From assembly GCA_030782805.1 (NCBI GenBank), contig JARJPL010000029.1:22012-86011 (forward strand): a stretch of 64,000 nucleotides of DNA. The letters run 5' to 3'. Every line of letters begins with the position of its first letter. Positions within the stretch are counted from its first letter, which is position 1. The stretch comes from Aschersonia sp. MBC 622 (taxonomy: Eukaryota; Ascomycota; Sordariomycetes; Hypocreales; Clavicipitaceae). Shown here in pieces: positions 23,593 to 36,397 of this stretch. A program made the translations under genes and the position numbers. Below the pieces are notes generated by a model. It made no database searches and was not told where the DNA came from. It was given only the letters and a program-made list of their open reading frames with translations.

Positions 23593-24567
23593 CTACATGG
23601 ATGATAACATGAGCAAATCTTGGTTGAAAATGTTGCTGTTTTGATCGGAGGTGTCTGTGGCGCCGCCGGATCGCAGATCGGGCTGCTGGGTGTGGGGGGC
23701 CCTGTCAAATGGCGCTTTGGAGCCCCCGGGTGCAAACATGGCATTTAGGCTATCTGTCAAATCATCAGCACTGGCTCGACGCTATTTTTTTTTTTGAAAC
23801 CACCCTTTCTCGGGGGCCGTTTAAAACATACCGTTCATCGGGGGTGTCGCCGTCAGGACACTCTGAGTAGGCGAGCGCATCTGGCCCATGGACGCGGCGG
23901 CTGATGCGCTCTGACTCGCCTGGTGCATGTGAGCGCCGCTCATGCGGCGGACGAAATTGTCGGCCTCGTTGCGGATCCAATCGTCAATGTTGGCGTCGTT
24001 ACAAGCGGCGTGGGCCATGACAAAATTCTTGAGCTGGGCCACTTCCTCCATTAGATCCTTAGCCTCGCCGTGCAAAGCCTTGTAGCGCGTCTCGAGCTCC
24101 ATCTTTTTGCGCTCGAGGCCGTCCTGCCACTGCTTCTTGCGCTGGCGGCATTTGGAAGCGGCGGCGCGATTGCGCTCGAGGTTGCGCTTGCGACGCTTGT
24201 CGGCCGCGCCCACGGCAGCGCCGGCTCCTCCCCGTTTGGACTTGGTAGACGATGTGGTGGCATTGGTGGTTTTGGACCTGGTGGATGCGGCGGGCATCTT
24301 AGTTTTGCTTCTCGTGTTGGGCTTCTTCGAGGTGTCGTCCTCTTCTGCTTCTTCATCGAGATCGTCCTCGTCGTCTTCCGTGTTGGGCGTGGATAATCGC
24401 GGCACAGACGAGGTGGATGTGGTGCGGGAGGAGGATGTGTCGCCTTCAAAAAGCGGTTGCTGCTGATACTGGTTCTGCTGCTGCTGCAAGAGGGCGCCCG
24501 GGTCGATGGATAGATTGGTTGACGCGAGCATGGCGGATAGGCCGGGGTCTAGTTGTGTATTGTTCAT
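23593..24567 (-). CDS. bZIP transcription factor, ATF/CREB-like
   Basis: Nuclear DNA-binding regulator. Exons 24567-23832 and 23753-23593 give 298 aa; the frame ends at TAG 23595-23593 after splicing. A Gln-rich patch (about residues 28-37) and an acidic stretch (about 63-78) precede a Lys/Arg/Ser-rich region. The basic region DKRRKRNLERNRAAASKCRQRKK (residues about 123-145) has the N-x7-R signature NRAAASKCR typical of ATF/CREB factors. It continues into a leucine-zipper-like helix (about 151-186). A Met/Ser-rich tail is encoded partly by the second exon. The 5' side is a 2.9 kb gene-free region, common for regulatory genes with long leaders. Confidence 0.9.
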
Positions 24568-27515
24568 AACCCGTAGAGCGAGAGGTGATGTTGAAGTGTT
24601 GGGAGAGGTGTGGAGTGCTGTGTTGGTAGCTATAAAGCGAATGTGCTCAAGGGTTCATTAACGTCTTGATGAGGAATCAAGTTTGTAGCTTTGTTTTGTC
24701 TTGGTGATGAATTGAGTTTGTTTCTTTTGTTTTTGCAGTGGCGGCAATGTTTCCGAGGGAAAATAGAGCTCCTGGTTGGAGCAGCGGGATTAGTTTTGTA
24801 TGTGGTGAATAAGTGGCGAAATGCAAACGGTGATGGTGTGAGGTGAATGAGTGAATGGTGGTGGTAACTAAGCGTTTGTGGTTGAACACTTGAGCCGGAA
24901 ACTCAGCCACACCTGCTGGGGCGTAGAAGTATATATGGGATTTTTTTGGCAATTGGCACAAATTTGAAAGAAAAAGGCGTCCCAAGCACAAACGACAAAA
25001 CCGGGAAGATGGACGTTTTACTCCTGCTGGCTGAGCCACTGCCATCATTGGGTGGGGAAGGGGTGAGAGGAGGGGAAAGCGGGAGCCACTCATGGGGCCA
25101 GGAATAACGGCCGCGTCTTTAGGAGCCCAAATCGGCGATCCCAGAGTCTCATCGACTTTTTGTCGCTGATGAGCGTCTTTCCTCCACGGTGCTAGGCTGT
25201 GCCACACTCTGAAAAAAAGCTTGGCTTGGGGTCTTACAACGAAGCCCGGCTCTTTGGTAAGCTGTCGTAGAATTAAAAAGAGGGGTGGAAAAGTCGCAGT
25301 AGCAACGGTTTATTGGATTTTATTTTCTTGAGCTATTAACAATTTAGAATCCAAGAAATATCCGGGAGGTTTCGCCCGTTTGTGTTGCATGCATGCATTT
25401 GGGAGCTCATGAGGCGAAAAATCTACCACTTTGCCGGTTTAAGAAGCGTCGCACAAAGCTACGGGGGAGGGAAGATAAAAAAAATTGCAGTACTTTGTGC
25501 CGAGCTTGTGCAATCGACCAATCGACGCCAGCGATGCGGTGCAGGATCCGTACGATTGGGCCGTGGCTGAAGCTCTGCTCCATGACTTGCTCAAAACGTC
25601 GACTGGGGGCACTGTGAGGGACAATATTGAACCCACGGGCATCATCATAATATGGTGGAACGTACTGGAAGGCTGCAAAGCTGCGTGTTCGAGGAGCATG
25701 TGTGCGTCAAGCTTTGACTTTGGCTTTTGAGCAAAGCCAATCAAGCCTTTAGACGTATGCCATTCCCCAGTGATTGAGCAATCACCTCTTCTAGATGCAT
25801 GCAAATCCCCAAAAATGGTGCACATCCCGTCGGTTTTGGCAGCCTACTTGGCTGGCAAGCTGGCACACTGGAACGCTGGAACGCTGGAACGCTGGAACGC
25901 TGGAACGCTGGCTGCTTGTTATTTTCTAGAGGGAGCTGGGTAGGTAGGTAGTGACGAGGGGAACGAATGGCATTTGGCCGCATTGGGTAGGCGATCGCCG
26001 CCGCTCCCGGGCATTTTGCTCCGGTACCACTAGCGGAGTGCGCCACACATGCTTTGCCCTCGAATTGTACAGCTAGCCTGGAGCTTCTTCCCGCTGGTAC
26101 CACTTATTACTCAGTAACTGTTAAGATGTTAAAAAATAGATGAATAAAAATTAGCATAGCCAGTCCCGTATTGCTGCGTCCATGTAACGAGGACGTTTTC
26201 TTTTCTCTCCACTAAAAACTGTCAATCTTACTCCTTCTTCCCTACCACCTCCGTCTCGTCCGCTCTATAGGTACCTCATCATCACCGTGGCCTCGTCACC
26301 CACTCGTCCTGTCATTGGACGCGTCCCATCTCTGCCCTGCTGGTTCTACCTTATTAGGTAGTTCTTCGCGTAATCTATCCCCGGCAAAACATCTAGGCAC
26401 TTGGTTCCCTCCTGGTACCCGCAAGTGCCACACGCCGCAAAGTAATCCCCTGCACCCCTGGTGTAATTGAGCTTTCTTTGCTCGTCATAATTCTCCCCAA
26501 CCAGCAAAACGTCGGACCTAGTCCTACGTAATCGGCCACGATCTGTCTCGATTCTGACAAGCGCTCGCGCTGTCCTGCCACCATCCCCAGGGGTTTTTTG
26601 GGCTTGTTGTCGGCTAACAGCGTACAAGTGGACGAAAACCTCCGAGATCTTTGGTACGCCGTTTCGTATTGATCAATCAATTTCTTTGTTGCATTTTCCC
26701 TCGGCGGAGAAAGACTTTTCGCGCATGCAAAATGACGAAATCCATCAATTTGTGGAAACTAGACCGACATAGATAATGTAGGTACATGGCCATGTTCCCC
26801 GCGAACGCACACCCAGGCACCACAGACGTCATCGGGCAGGGCGAATCGCTTTGCAAGACTCACTTGTAACGCGACGTTTTCGCCACCCACGTGAACCCCT
26901 GCTCGAAGCCCGTCCTACCAGTAAAATTCGCCCATTTGCAAAGACGATGATACACTACTGCATTTTACGCATGTCTAAGCCAGGGACGCTTTTCACTCTG
27001 TTCTGCATACTAGTTTCGCATGTTTGCCCTGTTTTCTGGAAAGTCTCACCCAAGGTTTCCGCGGCGGTCAGTGATATTCAACCACTAGACAGCGTATTAA
27101 GGAAGTACCAGGTTTCAATAGTCCATCATCACACTATAATAGAAGTCTCAACATTCATCTAATGTATAAAGAGCTGCATCACGGCGACGCCGGCTAGCAG
27201 GATACGCTAATCTTCCTCAATCCTGTCTTGTTGATTCAAATTCTTGTATCGCCAGAAAGCAGGTATTCCACTGATAATGTAGTTCACAATCCGTCGAGTC
27301 ACCTCGCGAAGCTTTGTTGCATCCGGAATAGACACGCAGTCACCTGACCTCGCGTCAGTGCACGTCATGCCCCACCCCCCACTCTCGAGACGCGCCTCGT
27401 CGCGCGCCGCTCATCAACCACTTGTACTTCATATTCAATCTCGAAAAAAAAAAGTTGAAAAATATCATTTTCAACAAGAAAAAAACACGAGTATCAAGTC
27501 ATCATTCACGCAATC
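24568..27515. other. 2.9 kb gene-free region
   Basis: No convincing coding frame, tRNA or repeat-element ends. The left part is probably the promoter and leader of the bZIP gene; the last 100 bases are the RPA3 leader. It holds an 8-bp tandem repeat (25871-25910) and a GGTA run near 25940. Confidence 0.5.
25871..25910. repeat. 8-bp minisatellite, five perfect copies
   Basis: The unit GAACGCTG is repeated five times without error. Confidence 0.95.
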
Positions 27516-28024
27516 ATGTCAGAACACCTTGCCGCGCCTCGCATCACCGCATCCAACCTAGATGCCTTTGTCAACAAGCACGTCAGCATCGTTGGCAAGG
27601 TCACCCAGCTGCGCGGTGAGCAAGCCACCATTGACGCCGACGGCAACGTCACCATTCTCCTGAATCGGGTACACAACATTCTCCTTCGCCGCTCTCCCTC
27701 TAGGAGCTCATTCATCATTTATTCTTTTTCTTTCTCCGCTCTTCTCACAATCTGATACTGACGGAGGGACGAATTGCAGGAAGCGCACCTCACCAACGGC
27801 AACGCCGCCCTCTTCATCGGCAAGGTCAACCCGGACCTCTCCATCAAGGCCCTGAGCTCCCGCGACGTCGGCGCCAACATTGGTGTGCATCATCTTTGCT
27901 CCTTTTCTAAATAGCTTGGCACTAATCTAACCCTTCCCGCGCAACAACAGACATGGGTCTCTGCTCCCGCGTCGCCGAGGTCGCTCAGTGCCACAAGGCC
28001 CTCTTTGGCGGCACGGATAACTGA
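27516..28024 (+). CDS. RFA3: replication protein A subunit 3 (Rfa3/RPA14 type)
   Basis: Smallest subunit of the RPA heterotrimer that binds single-stranded DNA in replication and repair. Exons 27516-27668, 27780-27882 and 27951-28024 give 109 aa. It is a single OB fold: a start motif APRITASNLDAFVNKHVSIVG, the strand VTQLRGEQATIDADGNV, then the helix-containing C-terminus GLCSRVAEVAQCHKALFG. The length is standard for ascomycete Rfa3. All introns have canonical GT-AG ends. Confidence 0.9.
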
Positions 28025-28084
28025 AGCCGCCGTCGTCTCCTGGTCAACCATGCTAACGCCGTCGCCGCCCCGACCCGCACAGCC

Positions 28085-28528
28085 ATGGTCTGGCCGCCCA
28101 GCGCTGCCGAACAATTGGCCACGACTGTGGCTCCTCCCGTCTGGACGCTAGAATATACTCCGTCAACAGCGGCGACGGATTGCAATGACCAGGATGAACA
28201 CGGAGACGACGACGACGACGACGACGACGACAACGACGATGACGATGACAACGATGACAATAACTATGATCGAGCTGCTGCATGGAGCCAGTCTTCGTCG
28301 CCAGCGTTGGAGGCACATGGTTCTGCCGAATCTCCGTACATTCCCTCTGCGCAACCTGTATTTTATCCCTTTTCGCAGCCCGCTTCGGGCATTGGTCCGC
28401 TGACGCCGCTGTCACCTGTTCGACAACTCTTGGATTCTGCTGACTCCTGGTCAGACTTTGATGCCGACTCAGAAGTACAAGACATCCTCGACGACATCTT
28501 GCAAGGTGTTTCTGATATAACATTATAA
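28085..28528 (+). CDS. small acidic hypothetical protein
   Basis: Single-exon frame of 147 aa starting 61 bp after the RFA3 stop. ATG at 28085 sits in good fungal context. A (GAC/GAT)n run encodes about 20 Asp/Asn residues near positions 40-62. The C-terminal third is enriched in Asp, Leu and Ser with an amphipathic DILDDILQGV end. No family is recognised. The Asp tract and third-position pattern favour real coding, but it could be part of the RFA3 3' UTR. Confidence 0.4.
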   Translation: MVWPPSAAEQLATTVAPPVWTLEYTPSTAATDCNDQDEHGDDDDDDDDDNDDDDDNDDNNYDRAAAWSQSSSPALEAHGSAESPYIPSAQPVFYPFSQPASGIGPLTPLSPVRQLLDSADSWSDFDADSEVQDILDDILQGVSDITL

Positions 28529-28685
28529 AGCAGAAAGTGTGACGGCAACGGCCAATCGCATCTGATGCTTCTATTTCGTGCTTTCAAACTCTGCTTCGTT
28601 CATTACAAGTTTTTTACTCTGAGAAACCAAAATCAAACAATGCCTCTAGTCTTGCACGTGTAGTGGCCTCGTCGCTCCACCTGCT

Positions 28686-31600
28686 TCATTCGTTCTCACT
28701 TTTGTTCGAGTCAAGGAGTTCCTTGGCTGCCATCCACAGCTCTGCTACCTCGTCGATGCTGGCCGGCCTCGGACGCAGCTCGCCTTCTCCTCGGTTTCCA
28801 ATTGCTCCTCTATCCAAGTTTTGCTCTTCGCCGCATTCCATGCAAGGCTTGCGTCGTCTACTCTCCGCGCTCGTGCGATGCCCAGAACTCCTCTCACCCC
28901 AAAGAGTAGCCTGTTCTCCATTGCCATCGACCTCTGCAAACCTGACTCGAGCCGCCGCAGCCACATAATCATTATCCAATTTGAGGCTGCCTGCTGAAAC
29001 ATCGCCTTGCTGTTCGCCACCTTGCGACCCAGCTTGCTCTGATGCAATCGCCGCATCGCGAATGCCCTTTAGCCGCTCAGTGAATCTTTCGAATACTAGA
29101 ATTCTTTTCTCAGCAGATTCAGCCCTACGCCGCCATATGCCGACATCCTGTCTCAATTTGCTAGCTTCTTCTCGTCGCTTATCGTCTGCCCCCCTTTGCA
29201 GCAGGGTGACCTCCATCTCCTGCTTGATCAGCCTATCATGTAGAGAGATGATGACATGGTATAGAGCCGCAATTGCCTCGGAGTCTTGGCTTGACTCGGG
29301 TGATATTTCGCATCCGTGATACATGTTCAAATGACGAATGATGGACTGTGTATCCTCATATGCGGGCAGACCATCCTGGGAGCATTTGGCCCATGAATCG
29401 GGTTCCTCCTCATCATTGTACGGACGCCTTTTCTTTTCATTACTGATATGAGAGTTTTTTATTCGGCTTTTGCCCGCATTGATCAAGCTTCGTATCGCAG
29501 AAGCTCTCAATGAGACTCCGTCGCTGACTGACGATCGCAGCACCTTGGCCGTAGGGCTCTTCTGTGGCACCCCGTTTCTCCAAACTCCCACCAGGGCGCG
29601 CTGACTCGGCTCAAACACATCATCATCGTTTTGTGCAGTCAAATTCGTCAGTGGACCGCTTCTAGCTCGTTTGAGCTTTTTCGGATTAGCTTTGACTGGG
29701 CTGCCCGGATGGCTACCTTTCGAAGACTTGGGCAGACCACTTGCAGTTCCAATATCGCTTGGGGAACTGGCTAGACGAGATGTGTGGGTACCAATCTTTC
29801 CGGTGCTGCGCAAATCACTAGCTCTTGTTGGGCTACCAGTCAGAGGCTCCTGCAGTCTTCTTTTATATCGCTTCAGTTGATATTTCGAATCTGTTGCGGG
29901 AGATTGTGCCCCAGTTCTCCCTGGTTTGACCTCGGCGCCCAGTACGCTATTAGGCAATGTGCCGTGGATCTTGTCTGTCTGGCCATTAGGAGCTTCGCGA
30001 GGTAATCCGTCTGGTGATGAAATTGCTCGAGGCTCAACGGGTGAATAAAACTGAGGCGGAGTGCCTTGCCCTGAATTGGCGCGTATCTTTGGCGCTTGTA
30101 CCAGGCATTCTTGGTTTTCGTCCACCACTGTCGCATTTTCTTTGCTACTTAGATGACTGGGACATTCTTCAGCCGGGTCCGGTTGAATTTGAGATTGAGA
30201 TTCAATGGATGATAGTCTAGGCGGTACCGTGAGCCTCTTTCTCTTCACTGGGGAGTCTGTTTTCGTTTCAGTTTCCTCCGTCATGGTCGTACAGCTTGCT
30301 TGGGCTCGGCTGTCTGTGTCCATTGTCGGAAAGACACTCTTTAGCTTTGATTCTTCCTCTATCACAGCGTTATCACCGAGGTGTGGCTGTCTAGGGCTTT
30401 CTTCCATGGTAGGGCTCAGTGTATTAACGCTGGCCTTTTGTCTCAGAAAGCCCGAAGCACGCTTGGGTGCGTTTGTAGATCTTGGGAAAGCGGCAACTTC
30501 ATTTTCGGCATCTTCAGTCGTGTTTCTGGTAACAATCGCCGAGCTTGGCCGTATCTTCGAAAAGTCTTTTGGAACTTTTGTCAAGAATGTTTCCGAGGCT
30601 GACGGCCGAAGCGATGGCCTGCTGAAGCTGCCACCAGACGTATGTCTACGTCTGTGCGTGCCCAGCGACTTCATCTGTCGAACAATATCTCTCCAGTTGG
30701 AAATCAGCATTTCCGTTACTCTATTGGCAATGAGTATCTTGTCAACGGCCGGCTGAACATTCTTGGTGCTACTTCCAGGCCTGTTCTTTCGCGTGTCCTT
30801 GCGGACTTGCTGTGTAGCTGGTGGCAGCACAACGAGGCCAGAACCTGGAGCGGCAATTTTCATTGTATAAGACGAAAGCAAATCACCGACAAGCAGCGGT
30901 CCGAAGCAAATGCTGAGCGCGCCATAGCCCATGAGGTCTGTTGTTGGCAATGGCAAGCCAGCGTCATCTTCTCTTGGGGCCAGCTCAGCAATGCGGCCAA
31001 TCATGCTAAGCAGCCCGAATATTGCGCAGATTAGCTCTCTGCGGTATTGTGACTCGATTGTCCCAATGGCTAGCGCGATCAATCTCGCTCTGACTTTGGT
31101 TTGGTTCGTTCGTGGAAATTCGGGCTCTGCGTTGAGTTGCGATTGAACAGCTATGAATGAATCAAATAGGAGGAGGGAACCTAGTATACCACCGGGTAGT
31201 GTTGACAAGAATCGTTTCAATGTAGACGCAATATCATGAACAGAGTATTGTATATGTAGTGGTAACGTTGCTGATCGTACAGTACCGGATATGTCGGCGC
31301 CGCCTTTGTCCATGTGGCAGTAATAGTCGAATAGGGCACCAACAACCTTCATAGAGCCAGGAATTCGGAAAATGCCGCGTGTGTTGGCATACTGTGACAC
31401 ATACTGGGCAGTTGCCCTTATGCATGTCGGTAAAATCAAAGCACACGGCGCGTACTCTGTAGGCAGGTAGAGGGAGCTTTTGCCGCTGAGGCGCACCATG
31501 GATTGAAGGTCTAAGACACTTGGAGCTTCCCTTCTGCTGTGAATTAGATAGGCCAAGTCCGATGCACTTCGTCGGTGTCGATATTTTGGAGAGTCTCGAT

Positions 31601-32076
31601 CTTTGGAATCTGAAGGCAGCCTTGAGCTAGACAAGAACATGCGACGAAACCATCCGCGCTTGGACTTTTCGTTGTCAACCTGCCTTGGTTAGCATATGCC
31701 TGCAGAACCGCGCTGGAACCCAGCTTACTGGTTTGTTTGGGTCAAAATCATCCAATATTAGTGGCCTGATTCCATGCTTTTGCTTGTTAGTTACGAGCCC
31801 AGACACTACGGTATTGCTCCGTACCTTTTTGGCCAAGCGATTGTATTCCTGCACAAAGATGGCCCGATTCTCAACCTCGTCTGCGTCTCTGAGGAGACCA
31901 AGATCGCCGCTGGTGGAGGTCCAGGTATGGCTACTGAATAGAGGTCGGTCATTCAGCAGCAGACTATGGAATGTCGAGCTCGCAGGCAGCGGCCTGTCGA
32001 AGGCGCTTTCGGGAAGCACCAGAAGGGGCGGGTTGAGGGACTGGGTGCGCAGAGACGTGCTTGCTTGGGATGCCAT
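28686..32076 (-). CDS. RhoGAP domain protein with C-terminal coiled coil
   Basis: Predicted GTPase-activating protein for Rho-family GTPases, acting in polarity, wall or cytoskeletal control. Exons 32076-31825, 31776-31729 (48 nt) and 31679-28686 give 1097 aa. The RhoGAP domain spans about residues 175-400 and carries the arginine finger in RGIFRIPGS (about R205). Further GAP-like text is YSVHDIASTLKRFLSTLP and a later FGPLLVG block. The middle 450 residues are Ser/Pro/Thr-rich and disordered, with many basic patches. Residues about 900-1010 form a heptad-rich coiled coil (LYHVIISLHDRLIKQEMEV onward). Introns are confined to the first 400 coding bases. Confidence 0.88.
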
Positions 32077-32583
32077 GACCAAACCTAACGAGTCGGATCA
32101 GCCACGCATGATGGTGCGAGACGCAAGAGATGATGGATACGAATGTGAATGGGAGAAGTGATACGCCCTCTGCCAATTGGCAGTGTGCGGTGCCTACTGG
32201 TGGCAGCAGTTGACACCTGCCAAACGCGCGTGTCACAGTAAACCAAACAAAGTGCACAGAAACATGCAGTTGACAGGTCAACGTGGCCAGGTGCCCAATT
32301 GGTGCACAATTTGTAGGGCAGGATATTGTGAATGATTCTGGCATATTCATTCGCGGGAAAAATAAAGCATTCTGAGCTCTCGTGACAAGAGAACATCCAC
32401 GTGCCATGGTATCGATGACCACAGCTCTACTTGCTGTCTATAAATCATAGGAATAGGCAAATCATATGCCAAAAGAAAACAACAGTCTTGCCGTAGATTC
32501 CATCCCGTGCGCCGAGTATAATGCAATGCGCCTTTCCCAAGACCCCGTCTTTTACTCCGTTACCAGCTTCCACGTGGGAAGGC
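32077..32583. other. intergenic
   Basis: Promoter of the RhoGAP gene and 3' flank of snf4. No coding signal. Confidence 0.6.
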
Positions 32584-34019
32584 TTATTGCTTTTTGACCT
32601 CATCTTCACCTTCTCCACATAGCACATATTTCAGGATATCCGAGAGCGAGATGACGCCTTTGAGCTTATTGTCATCATCAACCACGATTAGCCTGTGAAC
32701 TCTGCTCTTTCGAACAGCGTCGAATATAGCGTCGAGTCGGTCATCTTCGCTGCAGGTGTAGATGCCTGGCGAGTCGTCTGGGCGTTTGCAGAGGGCCTCT
32801 CCAACAGAACCACCGAGATCCTCGTACACGCCGCCTTTGATGCACGGAATAACATCAACTGCTTCGAATGCGTTGAGAACTCGGCCTTCGCTGTCGAGGA
32901 TAGGAATGCAACTTATATTGCCGTCCACCATGAGCCAGATGACGTCAAGTACTGTGGCATTCATCGTAGACGTTACAAGATTGTTGTATGATCCGAGGTT
33001 GATTTCTCGAACAGTCTTTTTGAGCATGACAGTATAGTCGGCATTGTTTACGGCAATGAACTTGAGGATACGGTATTGTGTAATGACAGAAATGAGTGTT
33101 TCGCGGCCCGTCTCGTCGTCGACGTCGACGAGCGGGATTCTGCGCGCTCGGGTTTTGAGCATCTGCCTGCATGCTTCGAACAGCGGTCGCGACGGGTGAA
33201 CGGAGAGAGTCTCGATTGGGACGGCGCCGATTGCTTTTTCGATATCTTGGGCACGTATTAGTTGGCGCCTGAGCGGGGTAGACGAATGAGGGGTTCGGGA
33301 GGAAATTCTCACCACGCAGACTGCGGAGTCGGAATTGATCGAGCTTGCTCATCTCGTCGGGATACTGTATATGGTATTGGATAACATTGATGTAGTCGGT
33401 GCTGGTCAAGAGACCGGCAAATCGCGATGTCTGCGAGTCCCATAACGGGGCAGACACGATCGCTTCCGGAGCAGTCAGCGGAGGATTCGATATTGAGCAT
33501 GGACCAAGATGAACGCACAATTCTGGATCAAGATATTAAGGCTCTTTTTGATGAGCAGGTCGGTGTCGAGGACGATGAGGCGGAAAGACAGTGGCAGCAC
33601 GTCGTAGCTGGTGCGCACCTTGAGAAAATCGCGGATGGCTTCCTACAAGTAGGAAAAGGGTCAGTGATCCAGGCAGACAGCGGCCGATCGGCGCAGCGGC
33701 AGAGAAAGGGATGCCGACATACCAGGCCCTCTTGCTGCTCGCGGTCGAGGGGACTCGGAGTCTTGTTCTCGGGCGCGGAAGCCATGACGGTCGGGGTGGA
33801 TGGCCTTTGAGCGCGCAAGTAGGATGAGGGGGCCACAATGGGAGGGAGCGTCAACTCTGGCAGAGCTGGCGCATCGTCGGTAGCGGCAGGTCTGGGCCCT
33901 CCGGAATTCAAGCGAGCGCCGGTGCCGGGACTGCCAGCAGGCTCAGATTGCTGGTCGGCGGCGGCATGTGCGGGGGCATAGGCCATGTGAGCGCTAGAGG
34001 AATCTGCGCTGCCCTCCAT
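32584..34019 (-). CDS. SNF4: AMPK/Snf1 complex gamma subunit Snf4
   Basis: Adenine-nucleotide-sensing regulatory subunit of the Snf1/AMPK kinase, controlling the switch to alternative carbon sources. Exons 34019-33723, 33642-33519, 33462-33313 and 33245-32584 give 410 aa with closed phases. A disordered, Pro/Ala-rich extension of about 95 residues precedes four CBS motifs. Visible landmarks: EAIRDFLKVRTSYDVLPLS, FAGLLTSTDYINVIQYH, RRIPLVDVDDETGRE, NISCIPILDSEGRVLNAFEAVD and HRLIVVDDDNKLKGVISLSD. The N-terminal extension is longer than in yeast but common in filamentous fungi. A 56-bp stretch of exon 4 recurs about 2.1 kb upstream (34907-34962). Confidence 0.95.
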
Positions 34020-34906
34020 TGTGGCATGTGTAACGAGACGGGAGGATGGGCGGGTAGGTAGCCGGCGTGGCGTTTGGGCGGATTTCAGGCTGCAGGGAGG
34101 ACGGGAGCAGGCTCGAGGGCGCGAGTCACTTGACGGACAATGCGATCGTGAGGTCAAGGTCAACGGAGGGGGAAGAGGTGGGGTTGAAGATTGGCGCACA
34201 GTGTAATTCGAGAGCGGAAGCGGCAGCAGAAGCAAGACGCAGAGGCAGAAAAGCAGAGGGTTTCAGTGGAAAACTGGGGCTCGTCAATGATGAGCTGCAA
34301 AGTGAGCTAACACTGATACCTAAGGTATCTAACTAAAGCAACAGCGCTTCAGTCCCGAGCCAGAGGCTTGCATGCCCACAGTGCGTGTGCTAAGGCATCG
34401 AGTGTTAACTTTTGATGAATGCCTCTGTATTACGTACTAAAGTCGGTATTCAACGACTCGAATCATATTGCCTCTGTGATTTATATATCCAAGTTACTCC
34501 TCTGAGTTTTTTGACTTTCTTTCAACTTGCATTCTTCTTTTTTCCCTTCCCTTGCATCCGTTGCCTTCTTTTACCATATCTTCCGTAGGAATCTAAATCT
34601 TCACTATGCGAGACAGTAATGGCTTACAGCCTATCACATCGAAGATCGAATTGAATTCGATGGGAAATACTCTGTAGATTGGCGCACTAGGACAATGGCT
34701 TCGGCTGTTGTTTACTTGACCCATACGCAGCCAGAACGTCGGCACTCCGGGCTCGGCGGCGCCAGGCCGCTGTTCTCCATCATTTTGAAAGTTCTTTTAA
34801 TGGATCGAGAATGGTCACAAGTTGCGACTGTAAGATTCGATGAGCTGATTAGCGATGTATTCAACGAACTTGCCTTCATCGCAGTTACTCGAGGCGGTGT
34901 CACACT

Positions 34907-34962
34907 GTCTGGGCGTTTGCAGAGGGCCTCACTAACAGCCCCAACGAGATCCTCGTACACGC
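34907..34962 (-). pseudogene. duplicated fragment of SNF4 exon 4
   Basis: By eye, 51 of 56 bases match snf4 at 32776-32831. On the minus strand it still reads EALCKRP, as in the parent gene. Similarity fades gradually on the side toward 34850, suggesting an older, larger copy now mostly eroded. Confidence 0.8.
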
Positions 34963-36369
34963 AGTAGACCCGCCCTCCTTGTCATTGCTCCGATCGATCT
35001 GATCGTACTCGTCTTGTTTGCAATAATGGCTCAAATTTTTCTCGTAAATCGTTAAGCCCAAAGTATGGAAGTTTTACATCACACATACATTGCAACTTGT
35101 ACGGCTTGCTTAATAGAAGAGCTATAGCGAGTCAAGCTACGCGACCAACGGTAGACTAATGACCGAGTCACAACAGAAAACAGCCATCGACAACAGTTTT
35201 AGTCTTTCCTCATTGCGGTTGGGAGGTTTTCTACAAAGGTCTCGATGATTTCAGCACCGACTAACAAGCTACAGTGGGTTGTAGTTTCACATCAATCACA
35301 ATCATTATAGACCCCATCGCTTAGCGTGCTTCACGTAATTCTGCTTTAATCTAGTCGATTGCTGAATCACGGAGACTCGAATGATTATGGTAGAAGAGAA
35401 AGTAGCTTGTCAAGTCTGGAGTTACCAGAGAGAGGGTTAATTCGTGATAGACCACTGATTTGGTAGGAGCGAAGAACACATGCAGATCCCTTCCTTGCGA
35501 GGGAGTATGCCGATTCATACCAGAGGTTACAGACTTGGTAGAAGGCATTCGAAGTCAGAATACTTTTGCGCAAGCCCTGGGTGTGATGAACGCAGCTTTG
35601 AAGGAGACTATCGTAGTCACAGGCAGAAAATGACTTGTCGCGTCCATGAAGAGTCCAAATCTAAATATCGATACACTTGAAGCTAGATTTATGAAGGAAC
35701 AATTGAAGGAACAACAATGATTGCGGTAGACTTAAGTGCAGCTGACACGATGCCTTTACATCGCGAGGAAGAGAATATCTGGATAGATGAGGAGTAGGTT
35801 TAGTGGCTATTCTTACTTTTGTCGGTTGTCGACGTGAGCTTGAGAAAAGACTTTGAATTTGAACACTTTCAGTCTTGCTTTATTCGATACTAGTTTCCTA
35901 GCGGTGGTTTCACGTGTAACTTGGACGCTATGTATCAGGCGCTCATAAGTCTTGGATATAGAAGCGTGTGGTTGTGCACCCATTGGATCATTGCCGAAAA
36001 GCGATGAACGAGTGATGATACCGCAATAGGTCCAGAGTACAGAGTAGCGCCAATGTAGTTATGGGGCAGGTGAAAAGCGAAAGGACGAGGAAAGGGCTCA
36101 AAGTGGGCAGAAAAACGGTAGTCTCTGGCAAAAAATGAATCAAATGTTTGACTTGACACCATCATAAGTACTGGCTGTAGCGGGTTAGAATCATGATGGA
36201 CTGCCGGCCAGGTGTGCAGGTGACACACCAGGTAGCATCACATGGTACAGAGACAGAGACGACAGGGTTGAGAAATGCAACGGGGCACGGAGTCTTGTGA
36301 AGACGCGAGCAGCCAAATTTGGCATGTATGTATAAGTGTATGCGCATCTTAAGAAGAGGCGTTCTGAGA

Positions 36370-36397
36370 AGGTTGCACAAGCCGCGCTGTGCAACCT
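36370..36397. repeat. 10-bp perfect inverted repeat, 8-nt loop
   Basis: AGGTTGCACA is followed after eight bases by its exact reverse complement. It could form a hairpin or serve as a dimeric binding site; its role is unknown. Confidence 0.8.

Noticed and set aside
28163..28354. Minus-strand Val/Ile-rich frame that looks like a membrane protein
   Set aside because: It is simply the reverse reading of the GAC/GAT repeat.
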